9,926 nucleotides of DNA from an uncultured Prevotella sp. (GCA_946999045.1 CAMQBR010000064.1:1-9926); one strand, 5' to 3'. Positions 1-5,969 are shown, counted from the first letter of the stretch. Made by a program: numbers and translations. The notes: generated by a model from the sequence alone, not told the origin.

Positions 1-60
1 AATAAATTGACCTCAAAAATAGTCTCACAATCTGTCAAAGCTAATTTATAGAACCGCCCT
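1..60 (-). repeat. Dispersed two-part intergenic repeat, copy 1
   Basis: Read on the minus strand, GGCGGTTCTATAAATTA (positions 58 to 42) is followed 11 nt later by TTGTGAGACTATTTTTG (about 30 to 14) and then GTCAATTT (11 to 4). The same two blocks occur on the plus strand at 9778-9861 with nearly the same sequence, and a weaker version lies at 1891-1942. The left edge of the window cuts off whatever follows. In the other two copies a TATCTTTG -7 box comes about 55 nt after TCAATTT, so a minus-strand promoter may lie just outside. Function is unknown. Confidence 0.7.
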
Positions 61-162
61 ATAATGGGTAGTTGTATAAGTTGTATGTTTTGTATAATTT
101 GTCAATAAAACTTCACTAAAAAATGGCGGTTAGAAAGTTGAAAAATAGAATAGATAAGGATG

Positions 163-203
163 AGAAAAAAAAGAATTTGTAACAAATTTTTATGTTTTTT
201 TTT
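163..203. terminator. Possible bidirectional AT-rich terminator
   Basis: AATTTGT (174-180) and ACAAATT (182-188) form a perfect inverted repeat. It has a run of eight A residues on its left (165-172) and T-rich sequence on its right (187-191 and 195-203). Transcripts from either side would thus end in a hairpin followed by U residues. The stem contains almost no GC pairs and the usable stem is only about six base pairs, so this is a weak candidate and may be only a low-complexity palindrome. Confidence 0.3.
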
Positions 204-266
204 GGTGAATTTATTATATTTCCCTTCTTTTTACACCTTTTTTTGTTGCTATAGCATGTAGTTTGT

Positions 267-332
267 GGCATCAAGTCATAGTGGTAATGGCATTAAAGTA
301 TAGAGATTGTGGCATTAAGTCATTGCTTTTAT
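267..332. repeat. Three 22-bp-period direct repeats
   Basis: Units start at 267, 289 and 311, exactly 22 bp apart, each opening with GGCAT(C/T)AA. The first and third are closest: a 17-nt core at 263-279 (TTGTGGCATCAAGTCAT) recurs at 307-323 with a single change. The middle copy is more diverged (GGCATTAAAGTAT). Across full units I count 14 to 16 matches of 22 per pair. A possible degenerate fourth unit just upstream (245-266) is too weak to claim. The spacing is about two helical turns, as expected for a row of protein-binding sites on one DNA face, but no known site is recognised. Confidence 0.6.
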
Positions 333-384
333 GGAGAGAAAAATACTAAAATTAAGAAATGAAGTTATGATGTATTGATATACA

Positions 385-507
385 ATGTATTATAAAATAA
401 GTTCAAAACTTGAATATTTAAAGAGAGATGTTATATTGGCAGGTAATATTGCAATTATACAAGCACTTTTGTTAATATTTTTCGCATATTGCCTCTCTTG
501 TTTGTAA
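385..507 (+). CDS. Doubtful 40-aa hydrophobic small ORF
   Basis: This ATG-to-TAA frame encodes 40 residues. The first half is polar and basic (MYYKISSKLEYLKRD) and the second half is one continuous hydrophobic stretch rich in Ile, Leu, Ala and Phe, ending in CLSCL. That is the profile of a single-pass small membrane peptide. The frame is open further upstream to an ATG at 331 apart from one TGA at 376-378, so a 58-codon frame with one stop is another reading. No -7 box precedes either ATG and no homologue is recognised. In such AT-rich DNA a short hydrophobic ORF can arise by chance, so confidence is low. Confidence 0.15.
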   Translation: MYYKISSKLEYLKRDVILAGNIAIIQALLLIFFAYCLSCL

Positions 508-587
508 AGCCTGCTCTCTCCAACTTTTACCATGGACTATAAAGTATGAATTATGCATTAAGAATGATGAATAAAAAAAATATTGAG

Positions 588-595
588 TACATTTG
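588..595 (+). promoter_or_regulatory. Bacteroidetes -7 box of the transporter gene
   Basis: TACATTTG matches the Bacteroidetes housekeeping -7 consensus TAnnTTTG and ends 21 nt before the ATG at 617. Transcription would start near 602, giving a leader of only about 15 nt. No good TTTG element is visible at the expected -33 spacing, so the assignment rests on the -7 box and its position. Confidence 0.55.
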
Positions 596-616
596 CAAAT
601 AAATCTGTTATAAAAG

Positions 617-1870
617 ATGAAAGAAAACGAACATAAACTAACAGCCAAACAGTACCTTACGCCCTTTATTCTCATAACAATATTGTTTTTTTTGTGGGGA
701 TTTTCGCGTGCCATACTTGATGTACTCAATAAGCACTTTCAAAACATTTTGGATATTAGTATTACCCAATCTGCCTATATTCAAGTAATGACTTATTTGG
801 GATATTTTATCATGGCTTTACCAGCAGGATTATTTATCCAACGTTTTAGCTATCGTAAAGGTGTGATATTGGGGTTAGTGCTTTTTGGTGTGGGTTCTTT
901 ATTGTTTATTCCAACAGCTTACATCGGACAGTTTTATGCGTATCTTATTCCGTTGTTTATTATAGGATGCGGATTAGTGTTTCTTGAAACAGCTGCCAAT
1001 CCTTACGTTACCGAGTTAGGTTCGAGCAAAACGGCTACCAGCAGGCTCAATCTTTCGCAGTCGTTTAATGGTTTAGGAAGCTTATTTGCCACATTGGTAG
1101 TTGGGCAGTTCTTGTTTAGTAATACAGATAATGATGGTAATATTGTTATTCCTTATTCAATATTAGGGGTATTGGTATTATGTATAGCATTAGTCTTTAC
1201 GAGAGTTGACTTGCCAGAGATACAGCCTGCCGCATTATACAAAGAGAATGAGAGCATGCACCCTTATGCCCAACTGTTTCAGCATAAGATGTTTGTGTTT
1301 GGACTGATAGCTCTGTTGGCGTACGAAGTGGCTGAAATATCTATCAATAGTTATTTTATCAATTTTGTTACTGCGCAAGGGTGGATGAGTGATAATGTGG
1401 CATCTGTGGTACTAACCATAGCTTTAGCATTGTTTATGGTAGGACGATTTGTAGGTAGTTGGCTAATGCGGTTTATACCACCTCGTAAGATGTTGCTATA
1501 TTGCTCGGTTGCCAGTATTATATGTATGTTGCTGATATTGATTAATGCAGGAAGAGTATCTGTGGTAGCTTTGGTATGTAACTATTTGTTTGAAGCCATT
1601 ATGTTTCCAACTATCTTCGCCCTATCGCTTAATAGCTTAGGAGCGTTGACCAAGTATGGCTCTTCTATATTAATGATGATGCCAATAGGTGGATGTACCT
1701 TTTTACTCATGGGATATGTGGCAGATACCTGCAATGTAGTAATACCATTTTTAATTCCTTTAGTAGGGTTTGTGTTGGTAATGTTGTATGCGTTGTTATT
1801 ATGTGTGCGGAAGAGAATAGAGGGCGAGTTGACGAGTAGAAAAGTTGAGGGCACAAATATAAAATGTTAG
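617..1870 (+). CDS. FucP-type sugar:H+ symporter (MFS)
   Basis: This 417-residue inner-membrane protein belongs to the FucP family of the major facilitator superfamily, which imports L-fucose, glucose/galactose or related sugars with protons. Hydrophobic segments cover nearly the whole length, consistent with 12 transmembrane helices. The family signature FFLWGFSRAILDVLNKHFQ sits at about residues 24-42, and FLETAANPYVTELG at about 122-135. Asp35 and Glu124 align with the essential Asp46 and Glu135 of E. coli FucP. NLSQSFNGLGS (about 145-155) and PTIFALSLNSLGALTKYGSS near the C-terminus also match that family. The start is set by the -7 box 21 nt upstream and by normal family length. No sugar-catabolic gene lies nearby, so the substrate cannot be read from context. 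The next gene has its own promoter signal. Confidence 0.9.
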   Translation: MKENEHKLTAKQYLTPFILITILFFLWGFSRAILDVLNKHFQNILDISITQSAYIQVMTYLGYFIMALPAGLFIQRFSYRKGVILGLVLFGVGSLLFIPTAYIGQFYAYLIPLFIIGCGLVFLETAANPYVTELGSSKTATSRLNLSQSFNGLGSLFATLVVGQFLFSNTDNDGNIVIPYSILGVLVLCIALVFTRVDLPEIQPAALYKENESMHPYAQLFQHKMFVFGLIALLAYEVAEISINSYFINFVTAQGWMSDNVASVVLTIALALFMVGRFVGSWLMRFIPPRKMLLYCSVASIICMLLILINAGRVSVVALVCNYLFEAIMFPTIFALSLNSLGALTKYGSSILMMMPIGGCTFLLMGYVADTCNVVIPFLIPLVGFVLVMLYALLLCVRKRIEGELTSRKVEGTNIKC

Positions 1871-1880
1871 AAGCTATGCA

Positions 1881-1942
1881 ATGGCTGCTGGGCGGTTCTA
1901 TAAAATTACCAGCCATAAAAAAAACAGTTATATTGTCAATTT
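1881..1942 (+). repeat. Dispersed intergenic repeat, copy 2
   Basis: GGCGGTTCTATAAAATTA (1891-1908) differs from the other two copies by one extra A. It is followed by a weaker second block in which GTCAATTTAT (1935-1944) matches copy 1. Here the first block lies in the loop of an inverted repeat, ATGGCTG (1881-1887) with CAGCCAT (1910-1916). It begins about 20 nt after the transporter stop codon and about 100 nt before the -7 box of the protease gene. An A tract rather than a T tract follows the hairpin, so it does not look like an intrinsic terminator on the plus strand. Confidence 0.65.
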
Positions 1943-1989
1943 ATAATCAATATTATTTATACAACGGGCTTACATTTCAAAAAAATATC

Positions 1990-1997
1990 TATCTTTG
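1990..1997 (+). promoter_or_regulatory. Bacteroidetes -7 box of the C10 protease gene
   Basis: TATCTTTG is a perfect match to TAnnTTTG. Transcription would start near 2003, giving a leader of roughly 75 nt before the ATG at 2080. A -33 TTTG is not obvious. The same octamer in the same arrangement downstream of the dispersed repeat occurs at 9912-9919, which supports it being real. Confidence 0.65.
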
Positions 1998-2008
1998 CAT
2001 CACAAAAC

Positions 2009-2077
2009 ATGAGAATAGGTACACGCTGTGCCGTTAGCAACAAGAAAAACTGTATTTTTTTATTATTAAAAATGTAA
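2009..2077 (+). CDS. Possible 22-codon upstream ORF in the protease leader
   Basis: Starting about 6 nt after the predicted transcription start, ATG AGA ATA GGT opens a frame of 22 codons ending in TAA at 2075-2077. That is two nucleotides before the protease ATG at 2080. The peptide begins MRIGTRCAVSNKKNC and ends IFLLLKM. It nearly fills the leader, and such a tight stop-start junction would allow translational coupling. The peptide resembles no family I know and has no codon run that suggests an attenuator. It could be chance. Confidence 0.2.
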   Translation: MRIGTRCAVSNKKNCIFLLLKM

Positions 2078-2079
2078 AT

Positions 2080-4440
2080 ATGAAGAAAATTTTTACTTCC
2101 TTTTTGTTGCTTACGGCAGCAATTGTCGCTATGGGTGCGCCTATTGGTAAAGAACAAGCATACCAAATAGCTAAACGCTTTTTAGAAAACAACGTTCGTA
2201 ACACAATGAACGGCAGTACTCGCACAACCGTTTGTAACATACAGTTGCAGCAGGCAGCCAACACCAAAGCCTATTATATATTTAATGTAGGGAAAGAGCA
2301 GGGATTTGTTATTACAGCTGCAGACGACCGTATGGCTCATGTGTTGGGATATGCTGACCGTGGATGTTTTGATGAGGAACAGTGTCCAGATGCGTTGAAA
2401 CAACTGTTGGCGCAATATGAGCAGGAGGCTAAGTTGCTTAGCAAGTTGCCAGCGAACAAGCAAGTGGCTGCTACACGTGCCGAAACAAAACGTCCCGCCA
2501 TAGCTCCGCTGTTGAAATCGGCATGGAGCCAATATAGTCCTTACAACCTGCAAACACCTGTTGATAAGGAAAAAAAATGTGTAACGGGATGTGTGGCAAC
2601 CGCAGCCAGTCAAATAATGTATTATTATCAATACCCCCAAGCATCTGTAGCAGTAGAGGGCTATAAAACAAGTACTATTGGAGATATTAACGAACTACCT
2701 GCCACCACCTTCGACTGGAATAATATGCTGCCTTCGTATCGTGCTAAAAGTAGCGATACGCAGCAAGTAGCAGTGGCAAAGTTAAACCGATATGTGGGAC
2801 AAGCCGTGAAGATGGATTATACATATAACGATTCGGGGGCAGACTCATATATGGTTGTCAAGCAATTTCCCAAGTTGTTTGGCTATGCAAAAGATATGCA
2901 CCGTGTGTTTAGAGACCAATATACGTTTGATGAGTGGAACAACCTGATATATAACGAACTGAAAGCCAAACGTCCTGTTTATTATTTTGCAGAAGATATT
3001 ATTTACAACTATGGTCATGCTTTTGTATGCGATGGCTATCAAGAAGGCGAACTGTTTCATATCAACTGGGGATGGGGCGGAAGTTTCAACGGTTATTATC
3101 GGCTGTCTGTACTCTCTCCGCGTGAGTATGGTTTTGACCAGCTGCCCAGTGTCTATGTACGTGAACAAGGAGCTATCATTGGCTTTGCTCCTTCCACAGG
3201 TAACGAAACATGCCAAAAGATAGTGGATATCAAAGAGATGAAAGCCTTTGAAAACAAGGCAAGAGATGGTAAGGGCGAACAGTTTACCTCTCAATATGCC
3301 GACTTGCGATGTGTTAATAACTATGGAGAAGCATTTCGGGCAGCGTTGGGTGTTGGCTTTTATCAAGGAGATAAGTTGGTAGAAGCTGTCCAGTTGAAAA
3401 ATGGTGAGTTTAAGGACGATGGAAAAATACAACATTTTACCGATAATTTCAATATTCCTGGTACCATTGCCAATGGTACATATCTTGTAAAACCTATTTG
3501 TAAGATAGAGGGCGAAAGCAATTGGAAGCCCTGTGGAGGTGGCAATAGATTGGCACAAACTATCGAGATAACCGATACTAAGTTAAAGAATATTAACAAA
3601 AAGGTAAGAAAACTAAAAGTAACCAACATCCAAATAAAAGGCAGCAAAGAGGTTGGGCGTCCTCTCTTCGTGACATTTACATTGCAGAACGAGGGTTCTG
3701 ACTTGTTGGAGAAATTTAATCTTATGAGCAATTACTCTCCTGTGGCTAATACTACAGCTTATGTGGCTGCAGGCCAGAAAACAGATATTGTTTTTGAGCT
3801 TTACCCAAAATCGGCAGGAGCATTTATATACGAATTAGAGACAGAAACACCGTATGCAAAAATTGGTAAGACAGATAAGATAACCATTACCGAATGTAAT
3901 TTAACAAAGTTGCCAAAGGTAGAGGTGAAGGTTGAAACGTGCGATGCCAACAGTTTTTATGCGCCTGTGATGAAGGGAAAATTGGTGGTTACCAACTCTG
4001 ATGTAGTACCCTACAATGGAGGTTTTGTTGTGGAACTGCGTTGTCGCAAAGGTGATACCAATAAAGTGGTTATAGATAATAAAATATGTATATTAGACTT
4101 GGTGCCTGCCAACCAAACCTTAGAGATACCTTTCGAGCTGCCCAATGTAGTAGTTGGCGCACAATATGCGGTGTATGTTTATGGATACACGGTGAGCAAG
4201 GAAGAGGATTGGATGAATGGAGGAGAAATGATATATAAGCCAAAGAAGACAGATGAGCCCACAAAATCTTCTTTCTATTTGGCAAAAGCTAATACAAACA
4301 ACATTAGCACATTGCAACGCAACGCTGAACAGCAACCCATTTACAATTTACAAGGTGTAAAAGTGGGTAAAGGTAGGCACGATTTTAACTCGCTGCCTAC
4401 TGGTATATATATAATAGGTAATAAGAAGGTAGTGAGGTAG
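2080..4440 (+). CDS. Secreted C10-family cysteine protease (streptopain/interpain-like)
   Basis: This 786-residue secreted papain-fold protease belongs to MEROPS family C10 (streptopain SpeB, Prevotella interpain A). Residues 1-20 form a signal peptide (lysines, hydrophobic core, AMGA). Residues about 21-135 are the C10 propeptide, recognisable by AYYIFNV...GFVITAADDRM. The catalytic domain runs from about 140 to 370. The nucleophile is Cys171 in TGCVATAASQIMYYYQYP, the catalytic His is His313 in GHAFVCDGY, and HINWGWGG (327-334) carries the conserved Trp motif. All match SpeB closely, so the enzyme should be active. The remaining 400 or so residues are probably beta-sandwich domains, as in other long Bacteroidetes C10 proteases. 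The last 35 or so residues (YNLQG...LPTGIYIIGNKKVVR) resemble the sorting tail of secreted Prevotella proteins. The start fits the signal peptide. It has its own -7 box and is probably monocistronic. Confidence 0.92.
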   Translation: MKKIFTSFLLLTAAIVAMGAPIGKEQAYQIAKRFLENNVRNTMNGSTRTTVCNIQLQQAANTKAYYIFNVGKEQGFVITAADDRMAHVLGYADRGCFDEEQCPDALKQLLAQYEQEAKLLSKLPANKQVAATRAETKRPAIAPLLKSAWSQYSPYNLQTPVDKEKKCVTGCVATAASQIMYYYQYPQASVAVEGYKTSTIGDINELPATTFDWNNMLPSYRAKSSDTQQVAVAKLNRYVGQAVKMDYTYNDSGADSYMVVKQFPKLFGYAKDMHRVFRDQYTFDEWNNLIYNELKAKRPVYYFAEDIIYNYGHAFVCDGYQEGELFHINWGWGGSFNGYYRLSVLSPREYGFDQLPSVYVREQGAIIGFAPSTGNETCQKIVDIKEMKAFENKARDGKGEQFTSQYADLRCVNNYGEAFRAALGVGFYQGDKLVEAVQLKNGEFKDDGKIQHFTDNFNIPGTIANGTYLVKPICKIEGESNWKPCGGGNRLAQTIEITDTKLKNINKKVRKLKVTNIQIKGSKEVGRPLFVTFTLQNEGSDLLEKFNLMSNYSPVANTTAYVAAGQKTDIVFELYPKSAGAFIYELETETPYAKIGKTDKITITECNLTKLPKVEVKVETCDANSFYAPVMKGKLVVTNSDVVPYNGGFVVELRCRKGDTNKVVIDNKICILDLVPANQTLEIPFELPNVVVGAQYAVYVYGYTVSKEEDWMNGGEMIYKPKKTDEPTKSSFYLAKANTNNISTLQRNAEQQPIYNLQGVKVGKGRHDFNSLPTGIYIIGNKKVVR

Positions 4441-4445
4441 GAGAG

Positions 4446-4465
4446 ACGAAGCGTCTTCGCTTCGT
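4446..4465 (+). terminator. GC-rich hairpin after the protease gene
   Basis: ACGAAGCG (4446-4453) and CGCTTCGT (4458-4465) form a perfect 8-bp stem with a TCTT loop, beginning six nucleotides after the stop codon. No T tract follows, so it is not a canonical intrinsic terminator. It may stabilise the mRNA 3' end or act with the longer hairpin at 4539-4579. The inverted repeat is certain; its role is not. Confidence 0.45.
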
Positions 4466-4538
4466 TAATATGCCACATACCAAAACGCCTGCGCTACCTT
4501 ATATACCTATAAAAGGTTATACAAAAAACACACACGAT

Positions 4539-4579
4539 AACAGGGATAAAGTATTATTATGTAATATTTTATCCTTGTT
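4539..4579 (+). other. Strong 18-bp hairpin with strand-specific G-U pairs
   Basis: AACAGGGATAAAGTATTA (4539-4556) pairs over 18 positions with TAATATTTTATCCTTGTT (4562-4579) around a five-nucleotide loop, TTATG. The only two departures from Watson-Crick pairing are G-U wobbles in a plus-strand transcript. In a minus-strand transcript the same positions would be A-C mismatches. This suggests it works as plus-strand RNA, either at the 3' end of the protease message or in a small RNA. No T tract follows directly. A terminator lacking a U tract, an mRNA-stabilising structure or a palindromic repeat unit are all possible. Confidence 0.6.
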
Positions 4580-4654
4580 GCCTTAGGTTTATCTTTAGGT
4601 ATATCTTTCGTTAACCCTATTAAGTGCCATTATTAATTTACTCACTTTTAAGTA

Positions 4655-4685
4655 TTGTTTTTTATTCAATTATAGAATACTTTTG
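4655..4685 (+). promoter_or_regulatory. Promoter of the LRR protein gene
   Basis: TACTTTTG (4678-4685) matches TAnnTTTG. TTG at 4655-4657 lies 20 nt upstream at the place of the -33 element, making this the most complete Bacteroidetes-type promoter in the window. Transcription would start near 4692, about 215 nt before the ATG, which implies an unusually long leader. Confidence 0.6.
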
Positions 4686-4749
4686 CAGTATGGATATAGA
4701 AACTATATGTTAAAACCATTATTGAGAATAAAAAGCAAAAAAAACTAAA

Positions 4750-4797
4750 TTAGGTAGTAGAATATTCACAACATATTGTTAGAATACTACTTAGGTA
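4750..4797 (+). promoter_or_regulatory. Bulged hairpin in the LRR gene leader
   Basis: Inside the predicted leader, AGTAG-AA-TATTC (4756-4767) pairs with GAATACTACT (4782-4791), giving a 10-bp stem with a two-nucleotide bulge and a 14-nt loop. It is bracketed by direct copies of TTAGGTA (4750-4756 and 4791-4797). No known riboswitch or leader motif is recognised. It may regulate translation or mRNA stability, but this is inferred from structure alone. Confidence 0.35.
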
Positions 4798-4907
4798 ATA
4801 AGCAGTACAATTGTAAATACGGTTATAAAACGATTCGCATGAAAACTATCCAACAGAGATAGCAACTTATATTTATTAAATTATTTATGAACTAAAACAA
4901 TTACAAC

Positions 4908-5918
4908 ATGAAAAAATTTTACTTAGTAATGGCGGCTTTGCTCGTCAGTGTATCAATGTTCGCAGATAAGATAAGCGGAAGTTTAGGAGATGATCTTACA
5001 TGGGAGTTTGAGAATGGAACGCTTACCATCAAAGGAAATGGTGATATGCCAGAGGTAGATACCTACACTTCTGCATGGCATAAAGGAGACGGTGGTAATA
5101 ATGTTGGTAAAATGGCAACTTCAGAGATAAAGAAAGTGGTAGTAGAAGAGGGGGTAACCTCATTAGGAAAATATGCTTTTTATGGTTTAGGCGAGCTGAC
5201 AGAAGTAAAGTTGCCAAGCACATTAACGGTTATAGGAGAGGATGCATTTCAAGATTGTAAAAAACTCACTTCTATTGTCTTGCCCGATGCTGTTGAAGAA
5301 ATTCAAACTCAAGCTTTCTACAGATGCGTAAAATTGGCTACTGTTACGTTTTCAAAGAACTTAAAGACGATTGGTACCAACGCATTTTCTTCAGATGGGG
5401 ATAATATGGCACTAACATCAATCGATTTGTCTAAAACACAGGTAGAAACAATATGTGGAGGTGCATTTGGCTTTAATACAGAGCTCAAAACTGTACACTT
5501 GCCAAAAACCCTCTTAGGCTTTTATGGTATGGACTTTACAGGTACTAAAGCATATGGAGATGGTGCATTTCAAGGATGCAGCAACATAGAGAAAGTAATT
5601 ATTGATGCAACAAATGTTCCTGAGACAGACCCAGATGCAGCAGACGCTTATGATTTTCCATTTAGTAATGCAAAGAATGCTCAATTGGTTGTACCCAAAG
5701 GGAGTGAAGAGGCATACAAAAAAGCAGGTTGGGACAAGTATTTCAAATCAATGACAACCACTGGTATTCGCAATCTTGCAAAGAATACAGCTATGCAAGC
5801 TGTTGATGTGTACACACTTGCTGGAACTAAGAGATTGAGCCATGCTACCGTTGAAGAAATTAACGCACTGCCAAAGGGAGTTTATATAGCAAATGGCAAG
5901 AAAGTGTTGGTAAAATAA
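4908..5918 (+). CDS. BspA-like leucine-rich-repeat secreted protein
   Basis: This 336-residue exported protein has repeats of the BspA/Treponema type (LRR_5 family), a class found on bacterial surfaces and often linked to adhesion. Residues 1-19 form a signal peptide (MKKFYLVMAALLVSVSMFA). Residues 21-60 form the usual BspA N-terminal cap (SGSLGDDLTWEFENGTLTIKGNG). About seven repeats of roughly 23 residues follow from 74 to 255, with the pattern L..V.LP..L..IG..AF..C. A capping unit follows, AQLVVPKGSEEAYKKAGW (258-275). The last 40 residues (VYTLAG...LPKGVYIANGKKVLVK) resemble the tail of the upstream C10 protease. It probably acts at the surface or outside the cell. Its ligand is unknown. 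It has its own promoter and terminator, so it is probably monocistronic. The start agrees with the signal peptide. Confidence 0.88.
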   Translation: MKKFYLVMAALLVSVSMFADKISGSLGDDLTWEFENGTLTIKGNGDMPEVDTYTSAWHKGDGGNNVGKMATSEIKKVVVEEGVTSLGKYAFYGLGELTEVKLPSTLTVIGEDAFQDCKKLTSIVLPDAVEEIQTQAFYRCVKLATVTFSKNLKTIGTNAFSSDGDNMALTSIDLSKTQVETICGGAFGFNTELKTVHLPKTLLGFYGMDFTGTKAYGDGAFQGCSNIEKVIIDATNVPETDPDAADAYDFPFSNAKNAQLVVPKGSEEAYKKAGWDKYFKSMTTTGIRNLAKNTAMQAVDVYTLAGTKRLSHATVEEINALPKGVYIANGKKVLVK

Positions 5919-5946
5919 ATACCACCATACAGCATTTATGTTGGTA

Positions 5947-5960
5947 GGTTCTATAGAACC
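5947..5960. repeat. Perfect 14-bp palindrome related to the dispersed repeat
   Basis: GGTTCTATAGAACC is self-complementary and shares the 9-mer GGTTCTATA with all three copies of the dispersed repeat. It lies between the stop codon of the LRR gene and its terminator hairpin. As RNA it could form only a five-pair stem with a TATA loop. As DNA it could be a dimer-binding site. Whether it belongs to the repeat family is uncertain, because the flanks differ. Confidence 0.5.
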
Positions 5961-5969
5961 AGCTTTATG

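Larger units (their letters stand above)
1..616. other. Gene-poor AT-rich intergenic region
   Basis: I see no convincing protein gene here. Both strands are broken by frequent stops and the base composition is very AT-rich. Listed separately are a reverse-orientation copy of the dispersed GGCGGTTCTATAAATTA repeat near the left edge (42-58), an AT-rich hairpin between an A tract and T tracts (163-203), three 22-bp-period direct repeats (267-332), a doubtful 40-codon ORF (385-507) and the promoter of the transporter gene (588-595). The orientation of the repeat suggests that a gene on the minus strand begins somewhat beyond the left edge. That is an inference from the layout of the other two copies. 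Confidence 0.7.
4441..4907. other. Intergenic region between the protease and LRR genes
   Basis: This 467-bp stretch has no gene that I can support. From left to right it holds a GC-rich 8-bp hairpin, a strong 18-bp hairpin (4539-4579), a promoter (4655-4685) and an untranslated leader of about 215 nt. That leader contains a bulged hairpin between TTAGGTA direct repeats (4750-4797). A seven-codon ORF (MKTIQQR, 4839-4862) also lies in the leader but is too short to claim as a gene. Confidence 0.7.

Noticed and set aside
123..182. 19-codon lysine-rich ORF starting ATGGCGGTT
   Set aside because: It is very short, has no exact TAnnTTTG box upstream, and its Lys content follows from the local A tracts. 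The shared ATGGCGGTT with the repeat at 9776 is probably coincidence.
267..332. CRISPR array
   Set aside because: The units are directly adjacent 22-bp repeats without unique spacers of regular length, and no cas gene is present.
267..332. Plasmid-type iteron origin
   Set aside because: There is no replication initiator gene, DnaA box or other plasmid feature. The flanking genes look chromosomal.
472..729. Minus-strand 85-codon frame overlapping the transporter start
   Set aside because: It overlaps the first 110 bp or so of a strongly supported transporter gene and its promoter, and its product has no recognisable pattern.
1881..1916. Intrinsic terminator of the transporter gene
   Set aside because: The 7-bp stem has a long loop and is followed by an A tract, not a T tract, on the plus strand.
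2845..3558. Minus-strand 237-codon frame inside the protease gene
   Set aside because: It lies opposite the catalytic domain of the C10 protease, whose residues and motifs are intact. The antisense product has no domain pattern, so it is a frame shadow.
4506..4515. CCTATAAAAG shared with 9881-9890
   Set aside because: A single AT-rich 10-mer without conserved flanks is not enough to call a repeat.
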